From the NCBI RefSeq assembly GCF_902859645.1, contig NZ_CADIJR010000056.1, positions 1 to 41,855 of the forward strand: 41,855 nucleotides of DNA. Reading direction: 5' to 3'. Position numbers and translations under genes: made by a program. Under the pieces are notes generated by a model, which worked only from the letters and a program-made list of their open reading frames with translations, was not told the origin of the DNA and searched no databases. Shown in pieces: positions 34,451 through 41,855 of this stretch. Source of the DNA: Achromobacter insuavis. Its GTDB lineage: Bacteria; Pseudomonadota; Gammaproteobacteria; Burkholderiales; Burkholderiaceae_B. Numbering within the stretch: the first letter of the stretch is position 1; each line of letters starts with the position of its first letter.

Positions 34451-36199
34451 TCAGCGGATGACGATCTCGCCTTCTTCCAGGCCGGCCTTGCCGCCCACCT
34501 GGTCTTCCAGGAACTCCTGCATCCGGTTGCCCACCTGGATCTTGGCGCCGCCGCAGAAGCGCCGCGCCGCGATGATGGTGGCGGTATGCAGCGGCTGCAG
34601 GTCGCGGATCAGCTGGGCCTCTTCCTCGTCCAGCTCGATCAGGTCGCGGCCCAGCTTGGTGTGGGTGTTGCGGGCGCGCTCGACCACGTCGCCGGCGGCC
34701 CGGCCGGGGTTGGCGTGCAGGAACAGCAGCAGCTGTTCGAGCTTGGCCTTTTCCTCGTTCATCTTCAGGCGCTTGCGCGTCAGCGCCGAGCGCTTGATGT
34801 CGGCATGCGGATCCAGCCCGGCCTGCACCAGCGTCGGCACGCCGGCCGGCGAGCCGATGGTGCCGGCGCGCACCGATTGCAGGGCGCGGGTCTGGCCGCC
34901 GGTGATGGCGGTCTGCTGGGTGTTGGGCGCGCCGACGTTGACGCTGCCGCCCGCCGCGATGCTGCTCTGGCGGATCTCGCGTTCCACTTCCACGTTCTGG
35001 CCGGCGCTGATGATGGCGTTGGCGATGAAGCGGGCGCGCACTTCGCCGCCACAGACGATATGGGCGGTGCGCGCGGCGGCGTTGTTGGCCGATTCGCTGG
35101 TGCCTTCCTGCATCGCCTCGGCCATGCCGATGATGCCGCCCTTGACCGTGACGTTGCCGCCGGCCTCGACCAGCGCGGCTTCCATGGTGCCGTTGACGAC
35201 CACGTCGCCGGTCACGCGCACTTCCATGGTGGCGCTGATGTCGCCGCGCACCTGCAGCGAGCCCTGGAAATTGATGTTGCCGGTGGACAGGTCGACCGCG
35301 TCGACCTCGACCACCGGATTGACCTGCGCGCCCTGGTGGATCAGCTTGGGTGAACCGGCGATGGCGGCGCGCAGCAGGTTCGGGTCTTCCGGGTCGATCT
35401 CGACGCCGGACATCTCGGCGTTGAAGGGCGTGTCCGGCAGTTCGTCGGGCAGCACCGGCTGGCCCAGCACGTTGCAGCCATCGATGCCGGGCAGCGGCGG
35501 GATGCGGCGCATCAGCGGCATGCCGGGCGTGACCAGCAGCAGGCTGCCCAGGTCGCGGTAGTCGATCTGCGCCAGTTCGTCGATTTCCTGGGCGCGCGGC
35601 TTCAGGCGGTCCAGCAGGCTTTCGAAGCGGGTGGGGGTGCCGCGCGTGGGCGGCGTGCCCTGCGCGATCAGCACGGTCTGCGCGCCGCCGCGCTCGATGG
35701 CCTCGGCCAGTTCCTTTTCCAGCACGCCGTGGACGATGCCCTGGTCGGCGATGGCCTGGCGCAGCACGGGCAGCGTCACCGGCTTGCCGCCCTTGGGCGG
35801 ATGCAGGGTGACCAGGGCCGACATGCAGGCGGCATCCACTTCCAGGTCGAACGAGCCGTCGATCAGCTTGCCCACCGGCACCTGCACGGGTTCGGTGGCG
35901 TGGCGGCACAGGTCGATGAAGGCGATGACGGCGTGGTTGTCCAGCGCCTCGGTCGACCACCCCTGGGCGGTGGCCATGGCGGCGAGGGTGTCCCAGCTGG
36001 GCAGGTCGGCGGCCGGCGCGGCCGGCGTGGCGTCGGCGGTTTCGGTATCCGGGGCACCGGCCTCCTGGACCGGGGCGCCGTCAGCCGCAGCGTCGACCGG
36101 GGCGGCATCGGTCTGCGGCGCAGGTGGCGGCGAGTAAATCGCCGTCAGGACGTTGGTAGTGGCATCCAGCACCAGCTGGAGCGTGTTGTCTGCGCCCAT
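34451..36199 (-). CDS. FapA/DUF342 family protein
   Basis: A 582-residue protein of the FapA (DUF342) family. The N-terminal ~110 residues are Pro/Ala-rich and variable; the middle has a KGGKPVTLPVLRQAIADQGI region typical of the family; residues ~300-450 form a glycine/valine-rich right-handed beta-helix (VRGDISATMEVRVTGDVVV and similar repeats); the C-terminus has a coiled-coil segment (LTRKRLKMNEEKAKLEQLLL) before a last helix. In Vibrio a FapA protein links to chemotaxis/pole and membrane biology, but the molecular function is not settled. CGGAGGCGGAG precedes the ATG at 36199. Monocistronic by context. Confidence 0.88.
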   Translation of the reverse strand: MGADNTLQLVLDATTNVLTAIYSPPPAPQTDAAPVDAAADGAPVQEAGAPDTETADATPAAPAADLPSWDTLAAMATAQGWSTEALDNHAVIAFIDLCRHATEPVQVPVGKLIDGSFDLEVDAACMSALVTLHPPKGGKPVTLPVLRQAIADQGIVHGVLEKELAEAIERGGAQTVLIAQGTPPTRGTPTRFESLLDRLKPRAQEIDELAQIDYRDLGSLLLVTPGMPLMRRIPPLPGIDGCNVLGQPVLPDELPDTPFNAEMSGVEIDPEDPNLLRAAIAGSPKLIHQGAQVNPVVEVDAVDLSTGNINFQGSLQVRGDISATMEVRVTGDVVVNGTMEAALVEAGGNVTVKGGIIGMAEAMQEGTSESANNAAARTAHIVCGGEVRARFIANAIISAGQNVEVEREIRQSSIAAGGSVNVGAPNTQQTAITGGQTRALQSVRAGTIGSPAGVPTLVQAGLDPHADIKRSALTRKRLKMNEEKAKLEQLLLFLHANPGRAAGDVVERARNTHTKLGRDLIELDEEEAQLIRDLQPLHTATIIAARRFCGGAKIQVGNRMQEFLEDQVGGKAGLEEGEIVIR

Positions 36200-36514
36200 C
36201 TCCGCCTCCCGCCCGGCAGTTGTCGCCGGGTTCCATTCATTTAGTAATTAAACGAAATATTGCGACATATGTTAACCCAGGAACTCCGGGCTACTGCGTA
36301 GTAGTACGGGGAGGATGAAGATAAAAGATGTAGATCAGGCCCTTATTTCAGCGACATATTTTCCCGAGCCACCCCGAGGCGGGCCGTCCACGGACGGCCT
36401 GCTGCGCCCCGCAGGCCGGGTACTAGGGCATAGGCAGGAGCGACAAAGCCGGCGCGTCGGCTCAGCATAGGCGTTCGATTCCGCGTCCCTGGACGCCGCC
36501 GGAGCGCCTTCCCC
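36200..36514. promoter_or_regulatory. Divergent control region with an AT-rich island
   Basis: Between the minus-strand FapA gene and the plus-strand transglycosylase gene. Positions about 36236-36275 and 36315-36360 are markedly AT-rich against a ~68 percent GC background, as expected for promoters or nucleoid-protein sites. CTACT/AGTAG around GCGT (about 36291-36304) is a short perfect palindrome. I cannot assign hexamers with confidence. CCTGC/GCAGG-type pairing around 36400-36415 could fold in the leader of the transglycosylase gene. Confidence 0.45.
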
Positions 36515-37255
36515 ATGTTCCGAGTCTCTCCCATTCCGCCCGCCCGGCCACGCGCCGGGCGGACGTTCCTGGCCGGCCTGGCGGTGGCGGCCATGCTGGC
36601 CGCCGGCGCGCTGCTGCCCACGGACGCCGCGCGCGCCACCGAGATCTACCGTTACAAAGATCCGTTCGGCGTCTGGCGCGCGATGAAGGTGCCCAACGGC
36701 TACGCCAAGTATTACAAGCGGGCCCAGGTCCGCACCGCGCTGCGCGGCAACCGCATCAAGGTCTGCCTGGACTGCGAGCCGCGCTCGGGCGACGGCGCCA
36801 GCCTGCTGACCCTGGGCGACCGGGCCGCGGGCTGGGGCCCGGCGCCGCCATCGACCGCGCATGACGAACTGATCGCGCAGGCGGCCAGGGATTCAGGGGT
36901 GGACCGGGCCTTGCTGACCGCGGTCATCGCGGTGGAATCGGGTTTTCGCAGCGACGCGCGCTCGCCCAAGGGGGCGCTGGGCCTGATGCAGCTGATGCCG
37001 GCGACGGCGGCCACCCTGCTGGTCTCGGACGACATCGAGCGGGCGCTGGTCGACCCGGCCACCAACGTCAAGGCGGGGTCGAGCCTGCTGCGCCGCCTGA
37101 TCGACCAATACCCCAACCGCCTGGACCTGGCGCTGGCCGCCTACAACGCGGGCGAGGGCGCGGTGCGCAAGTACGACGCGGTGCCGCCCTATGCCGAGAC
37201 CCAGCAGTACGTGCGCAACGTCACGGCGCTGTACCAGCAGTACAAGACGCCCTAG
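36515..37255 (+). CDS. Lytic transglycosylase (SLT domain)
   Basis: A 246-residue exported protein. A signal peptide of ~40 residues (hydrophobic AGLAVAAMLAAGALL, cleavage near ARA/TEIYRY) is followed by a small domain starting with the frequent IYRYKDPFGVW motif. A C-terminal SLT/lysozyme-like domain follows: the catalytic Glu in AVIAVESGFRSDARSPKGALGLMQLMP, then AAYNAGEGAVRKY and YVRNVTALYQQY. It cleaves peptidoglycan between MurNAc and GlcNAc, forming 1,6-anhydroMurNAc, in the periplasm. It is convergent with hemL; the gap holds a terminator serving hemL. Confidence 0.92.
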   Translation: MFRVSPIPPARPRAGRTFLAGLAVAAMLAAGALLPTDAARATEIYRYKDPFGVWRAMKVPNGYAKYYKRAQVRTALRGNRIKVCLDCEPRSGDGASLLTLGDRAAGWGPAPPSTAHDELIAQAARDSGVDRALLTAVIAVESGFRSDARSPKGALGLMQLMPATAATLLVSDDIERALVDPATNVKAGSSLLRRLIDQYPNRLDLALAAYNAGEGAVRKYDAVPPYAETQQYVRNVTALYQQYKTP

Positions 37256-37265
37256 TGATCGATGC

Positions 37266-37304
37266 AAAAACGCCCTGGAAGCCCTTGTCGGGCCGCCAGG
37301 GCGT
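37266..37304 (-). terminator. Intrinsic terminator of hemL
   Basis: Read on the minus strand, ACGCCCTGG pairs with CCAGGGCGT over 9 bp and is followed by TTTTTGC, a proper U-tract; an inner GCCC/GGGC hairpin stacks in the loop. It lies 40 bp past the hemL stop and 11 bp past the convergent transglycosylase stop. Confidence 0.75.
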
Positions 37305-37343
37305 GTCGGCGCGCGGCGGGCAAGGCCCAACCCCGCGCGGCGC

Positions 37344-38621
<1,278 letters not shown>

Positions 38622-38626
38622 GGCGG

Positions 38627-39292
38627 TCAGGGCTTCAGGTTGCGGTTGATGGAGTAGGGCGCGGCGCAGGCCGCGGCGGCGGCGCGGATCGCGGGCGCCT
38701 CGAACAGGCCGGTGATGACGGCGACCGAATCGGCGCCGGCGGCGGCCACCAGCGCCACGTTCTCGGGCGTGATGCCGCCGATGGCGACCACGGCGGGGCG
38801 CGGCGCATCGCGTTCCTCGACCAGCGCGCGGGCCTCGGTCAGGACCGAGAGCGGCGCGCGCACGGTGTCGGGCTTGACGCGCGAGGGGAACATGGCGCCG
38901 AAGGCGATGTAGTCGGCGCCGGCGTCCAGCAGTTCGCGGGCGCGGCCCAGGTCGTCGTAGCTGGAGCCGCCCAGGATCAGGTCGGGGCCGGCTTCGGCGC
39001 GGATGCGGGCCAGGCTGTCGTCGTCGCGGCCGACGTGGGCGCCGTCGGCGTCGACTTCCAGCGCCAGGCGCCAGTCATCATTGATGAGGAACACCACGCC
39101 CAGCTCGCGGCATAGGGGCGCCAGGGCGCGCGCCTGCTCGGCGCGCACCGCGTCGGGCACGTCCTTGCGGCGCAGCTGCAGCGCGCGCATGCCGCCCTCG
39201 GCCGCCTGGCGCACCGCGCGCATCAGGCGCTCGGTGTCGTCCCATTCGGGGGTGACGCCATACAGGCCGGCGGGGAATCGCAAGGCTTTCAT
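38627..39292 (-). CDS. thiE: Thiamine-phosphate synthase ThiE
   Basis: A 221-residue ThiE that joins hydroxymethylpyrimidine diphosphate and thiazole phosphate. Signatures are LQLRRKDV (diphosphate-binding Arg/Lys), [24 protein letters not shown] with the Mg-binding Asp residues, [14 protein letters not shown] and [11 protein letters not shown]. The ATG at 39292 overlaps the thiD stop as ATGA; the open frame continues upstream but inside thiD. A second ThiE-like domain exists in the Nudix fusion at 964-1926, but this is the plausible biosynthetic enzyme. Confidence 0.95.
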   Translation of the reverse strand: MKALRFPAGLYGVTPEWDDTERLMRAVRQAAEGGMRALQLRRKDVPDAVRAEQARALAPLCRELGVVFLINDDWRLALEVDADGAHVGRDDDSLARIRAEAGPDLILGGSSYDDLGRARELLDAGADYIAFGAMFPSRVKPDTVRAPLSVLTEARALVEERDAPRPAVVAIGGITPENVALVAAAGADSVAVITGLFEAPAIRAAAAACAAPYSINRNLKP

Positions 39293-40098
39293 TGCGGCTG
39301 GATCCGGTTGGGAATGCGCCGGCCCATGCCCGGCAGGAAACTGGCGGCGACCGCCGCGTCGGCGTGGGCCAGGCCCTGGCGCACGGCCTCGGGCATGTCC
39401 AGTCCGCGCGCCAGCAGGGCGGTGATGGCGGTGGCGGCCAGGCCGCCGGCGTCGCCGTTGCGGTCCGGGGGCGCCTGCCAGGGCAGGGTGGTGGTCTGGC
39501 CGTTGGGGCCCAGCAGCACGTTGGCGTGGTGGCCGGGCCGCTGCGGGCTGCCCAGCACCAGCACCCATTCGGCGCCGGCGGCCACCAGGGCGTGCATCGG
39601 CGATGGTGCGTCCCCGATATCGATATCACCGTCGGCGTGCCATTGGGCCAGCCGCAGGTGCTCGACGATCAGCAGGTCGGTCTGCGGCAGCACCAGTTCG
39701 AGGATGGCGGCCAGCAGGTCGTCGGCGTCATCCTCGTCGGCGGCGTCGGCCGGCACCTGGGCGCGCTGGCCCAGGTGCAGCACCAGCGGCACCTGGCTGT
39801 AATCCGCGGCAACCTGCGCGGCGACGCTTGCCGTTTCGGCGGTGTATAGTCCGCCCACCTTGATGGCCTGTACGGACATGTCCTCGAGCAGGCAGCGCGC
39901 CTGGTCGTCCAGCAGGTCGGGTGAAACGGGATGGATTTCTTCGATGCCGGCGGTATCCTGCACGGTCAACGCCGTGACGGCCGCCAGGCCATGACAGCCG
40001 AGGCGGGCGCAGGTCACGGCGTCCGCGGGCAAACCGTCGGCGCCCGAGGGATCGAGCGGACCGAAGACCAAAACGAGAGGGGGAGTAACGGGGGCCAC
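39289..40098 (-). CDS. thiD: Hydroxymethylpyrimidine/phosphomethylpyrimidine kinase, divergent ThiD
   Basis: A 269-residue ribokinase-fold protein beginning VFGPLDPSGADGLPADA, a slight variant of the ThiD opening, with HGLAAVTALTVQDTAG and VGGLYTAETA as expected for HMP binding. It phosphorylates HMP and HMP-P for thiamine synthesis. The C-terminal anion-hole motif is GTGC in classical ThiD with a catalytic Cys; here the segment reads RNGDAGGLAATAI, so the Cys is missing and GTG is altered. Length and position directly before thiE support the assignment, but activity should not be assumed. Its start at 40098 lies in a 155-bp divergent gap opposite the rubredoxin gene. Confidence 0.85.
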   Translation of the reverse strand: MAPVTPPLVLVFGPLDPSGADGLPADAVTCARLGCHGLAAVTALTVQDTAGIEEIHPVSPDLLDDQARCLLEDMSVQAIKVGGLYTAETASVAAQVAADYSQVPLVLHLGQRAQVPADAADEDDADDLLAAILELVLPQTDLLIVEHLRLAQWHADGDIDIGDAPSPMHALVAAGAEWVLVLGSPQRPGHHANVLLGPNGQTTTLPWQAPPDRNGDAGGLAATAITALLARGLDMPEAVRQGLAHADAAVAASFLPGMGRRIPNRIQPQ

Positions 40099-40208
40099 GT
40101 GGACAGCGCTAGAGTAAGGGTGCCCGGACTCATTTGCGGAGAATCAGGGGAACCCCTATTGGGTTTCGGTAAGATTGTCCCCATTCTAATGGATGCCTCC
40201 CGCCTTTG

Positions 40209-40221
40209 CCCCGTCGCGGGG
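40209..40221 (+). repeat. Hairpin in the rubredoxin leader
   Basis: CCCCG/CGGGG around TCG forms a short strong hairpin 33 nt before the rubredoxin ATG, in the divergent gap with thiD. A loose sigma-70 -10 (TCTAAT, about 40185-40190) lies just upstream but lacks a good -35. Confidence 0.35.
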
Positions 40222-40253
40222 ACAACGGCAGGGAATTGATGTAAGAGAGAACT

Positions 40254-40418
40254 ATGCGTACTTGGATGTGTCTGATTTGTGGCTGGGTCTACGACGAAGA
40301 GGCCGGCCTGCCCGACGAAGGCATCGCGCCCGGCACCCGCTGGGAAGATGTGCCGCCGAACTGGGTCTGTCCTGAATGCGGCGCCCGCAAAGAGGACTTC
40401 GAACTGATGGAAATCTGA
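40254..40418 (+). CDS. Rubredoxin
   Basis: A 54-residue protein beginning MRTWMCLICGWVYDEEAG and ending near ICP-like WVCPECGARKEDFELMEI. The two C-x2-C pairs (CLIC and CPEC) bind a single iron, and the DEGIAPGTRWEDVP loop is the rubredoxin core. It transfers single electrons in the cytoplasm, often to alkane or other oxygenases or in oxidative-stress defence. GTAAGAGAGA gives a weak ribosome site before the ATG. It leads the likely operon rubredoxin, yqgE, ruvX; the gap to yqgE is 62 bp. Confidence 0.93.
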   Translation: MRTWMCLICGWVYDEEAGLPDEGIAPGTRWEDVPPNWVCPECGARKEDFELMEI

Positions 40419-40480
40419 CGCGCAGCGCCGACGTCTTCCGCCAAGGCGGTTCGATCTGACTACCCATAGAGGGGGTTGCC

Positions 40481-41071
40481 ATGACGGAAAAACACCACGA
40501 AGAGGCCAGTACGCAACAGGCCGCCAACTTCGCCAACCAGTTCCTGATCGCCATGCCGGGCATGGTCGAAGGCAGCCTGGCCGGCTCGGTCATCTATATC
40601 TGCGAGCACACCGAACGCGGCGCATTGGGCTTGGTCATCAACCGGCCCACCGACCTGACCCTGGGCACGTTGTTCGAGCGCATCGAACTGTCGCTCGAGA
40701 TCGGTCCGGTCAAGGACACGCTGGTGTTCTTCGGCGGTCCGGTGCAGACCGACCGCGGTTTCGTGCTGCACGCGCCCGCGGGCGACTACAGCTCCAGCAT
40801 CAAGCTCGGCGCCATGGCCCTGACCACCTCGCGCGACGTGCTGCAGGCGGTGGCCGACGGCAACGGGCCCGCCCGCATGCTGGTCACGCTGGGCTACGCC
40901 GGCTGGGGCGCCGGCCAGCTCGAAAGCGAAATGGGCCAGAACGCCTGGCTGTCGGTCGGCGCCGACGACCACATCATCTTCGACGTGCCGCCCGAGGATC
41001 GCTACCCCGCGGCGCTCAAGCTGCTGGGCATCGATCCCGTGATGCTGGCCGGCGACGCGGGCCATGCCTGA
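40481..41071 (+). CDS. YqgE/AlgH family protein
   Basis: A 196-residue member of the UPF0301/AlgH family: NQFLIAMPGMVEGSLAGSVIYICEH, GALGLVINRPTDLTL, VFFGGPVQTDRGFVLH and GYAGWGAGQLESEM are all family blocks. It is cytoplasmic with unsettled function; the AlgH name comes from alginate regulation in Pseudomonas, and it is almost always next to ruvX. It overlaps ruvX by 8 bp, as in many proteobacteria. Confidence 0.93.
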   Translation: MTEKHHEEASTQQAANFANQFLIAMPGMVEGSLAGSVIYICEHTERGALGLVINRPTDLTLGTLFERIELSLEIGPVKDTLVFFGGPVQTDRGFVLHAPAGDYSSSIKLGAMALTTSRDVLQAVADGNGPARMLVTLGYAGWGAGQLESEMGQNAWLSVGADDHIIFDVPPEDRYPAALKLLGIDPVMLAGDAGHA

Positions 41072-41465
41072 AGAGACCCTGCTGGCATTCGATTTCGGCG
41101 AGAAGAAAATCGGCGTGGCCATCGGCAATACGCTGACGGGCCACGCGCGGCCGCTGGAGATCATCTTCAGCGAGGTGCGCGACGTGCGCTTCGCGCGCAT
41201 CGAGGCGCTGCTGCGGGAATGGCAGCCGCATCGCGTGGTGGTCGGCCTGGCGCTCGACGCCGATGGCGGCGAACAGCCCGCCACCGCGCGCTGCCGCCGC
41301 TTCGCCAACCAGCTGCACGGCCGCTTCGGCGTGGCGGTGGAGCTGGTCGACGAGCGCGGCTCCAGCATGGAGGCCCAGCGCCTGCTGGGCACCCACGCGG
41401 CCGACGACGCGATGGCCGCCGCCGTCATCCTGCAACGTTACCTGGACAAGCCGCCGGCGCCTTGA
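41064..41465 (+). CDS. ruvX: Holliday-junction resolvase-like / pre-16S rRNA nuclease RuvX (YqgF)
   Basis: A 133-residue RNase H-fold nuclease: LLAFDFGEKKIGVAIGN with the catalytic Asp, RVVVGLALDADGGEQPATARCRRFAN, VELVDERGSSMEA with the second acid, and DDAMAAAVILQRYL with the last Asp. In Escherichia coli YqgF processes the 5' end of pre-16S rRNA. The ATG at 41064 overlaps the yqgE stop (ATGCCTGA), implying coupling. The PyrB-like gene begins 20 bp downstream. Confidence 0.93.
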   Translation: MPEETLLAFDFGEKKIGVAIGNTLTGHARPLEIIFSEVRDVRFARIEALLREWQPHRVVVGLALDADGGEQPATARCRRFANQLHGRFGVAVELVDERGSSMEAQRLLGTHAADDAMAAAVILQRYLDKPPAP

Positions 41466-41484
41466 CGCCGACGCCGGCCCGCCC

Positions 41485-41855
41485 ATGCTCAATCCGCAAC
41501 TCGACCGCCGTGGCGAACTGCTGCATCTGCTGACGACGGAAGGGTTGCCGCGACGCCATGTCGAACGGCTGCTGGACGCGGCGGCCGCGTTCGCCGCCGA
41601 TGACGCGCCGGCCGTCGCCGACGCCGACCTGCCGTTGTTCCTGAGCCTGCCCGCCGGCGATGCCGGCCTGCGCCAGGACTTCGAGGCCGCCGCCGTGCGC
41701 CTGGGCCTGCGGTCCGTGGCGCTGGAAACCAATGGCCCGGGCGCCGACGCCGGGGTGGATCGCGGCCACGGCGTGGGCGCTGGCGACATCTGCGCCGCCA
41801 GCGCGCTGTCTCCCGCCGCGGTCGCCGCCGGCCTGCCGGCCGGCATCCTGGCGCT
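41485..41855 (+). CDS. PyrB-like protein, start only; carbamoyl-phosphate motif absent
   Basis: The frame runs open from the ATG at 41485 to the window edge (123 codons). Its N-terminus MLNPQLDRRGELLHLLTTEG closely resembles betaproteobacterial aspartate carbamoyltransferase. Where PyrB has the FFENSTRTRTTFE loop that binds carbamoyl phosphate, this sequence reads LFLSLPAGDAGLRQDFEAAA, so the S-T-R-T-R residues are gone, although the flanking pattern remains (the FEAAAVRLG helix). It may be a catalytically dead paralogue or partner subunit. The missing C-terminal two thirds prevents a firm call. It follows ruvX closely, a usual place for pyr genes in Alcaligenaceae. Confidence 0.6.
   Translation, partial: MLNPQLDRRGELLHLLTTEGLPRRHVERLLDAAAAFAADDAPAVADADLPLFLSLPAGDAGLRQDFEAAAVRLGLRSVALETNGPGADAGVDRGHGVGAGDICAASALSPAAVAAGLPAGILA

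Noticed and set aside
40099-40253. A TPP riboswitch upstream of thiD
   Set aside because: I could not find the conserved CUGAGA and ACCUGA-type segments of the thi-box in this 155-bp gap on the minus strand.
40193-40375. A 60-codon open frame overlapping the rubredoxin gene
   Set aside because: It is in a different frame from the clear rubredoxin and has no motif.

Overview
The window is GC-rich chromosomal DNA from a betaproteobacterium, most likely Alcaligenaceae (Achromobacter or Bordetella type). The reasons are the codon bias, the housekeeping neighbourhoods (an ArgJ, DUF815 ATPase and Nudix-ThiE block, and a HemL, ThiE, ThiD, rubredoxin, YqgE and RuvX block) and protein similarity as I recognise it. 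No database search was possible. I see no tRNA, rRNA, CRISPR array, prophage or insertion sequence.

Layout. Positions 1-5474 hold a TetR-type regulator, a Nudix-ThiE fusion, a DUF815 ATPase, argJ and an unknown membrane protein, all on the minus strand. Positions 5583-11093 hold a MarR regulator divergent from a complete branched-chain-amino-acid-type (HAAT) ABC transporter, with binding protein, two permeases and two ATPases. Positions 11311-17688 are a siaABCD operon (SpoIIE-type phosphatase, kinase, phospho-switch protein, diguanylate cyclase) followed by a PAS-PAS-GAF-GGDEF-EAL protein. Here siaA is cut by an in-frame TGA. Positions 17689-18983 carry no gene but are dense in structured repeats. 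Positions 18984-26796 are a CoA-dependent aromatic operon of the 2-aminobenzoyl-CoA (or salicylyl-CoA) type: flavin monooxygenase/reductase fusion, short-chain dehydrogenase, enoyl-CoA hydratase, acyl-CoA dehydrogenase, aryl-CoA ligase, thioesterase and a Rid-family protein. Positions 27266-34283 are a second aromatic module: AraC regulator, solitary ABC binding protein, dienelactone hydrolase fused to an NTF2-like domain, Rieske oxygenase alpha and beta, an isochorismatase-fold protein without its nucleophile, and a cis-diol-type dehydrogenase. Positions 34451-41855 return to core genes: a FapA/DUF342 protein, a lytic transglycosylase, hemL, thiE, thiD, rubredoxin, yqgE, ruvX and the start of a PyrB-like gene.

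How it fits together. A near-identical 20-bp imperfect palindrome lies both in the MarR/transporter intergenic region and just after the -10 of the CoA-ligase operon 12.7 kb away. I infer that one MarR regulator coordinates uptake and degradation of an aromatic acid. The second binding protein has no permease or ATPase genes beside it and is a paralogue of the first, so it may share the same transporter.

Most unusual structure: two 160-164 bp elements, each shortly after the last gene of an operon, have perfect 33-bp inverted arms. The arms differ at five positions between copies, and all five differences are compensated in the opposite arm. A second hairpin family with core GGCCGCGCGGGCGGCC follows them.
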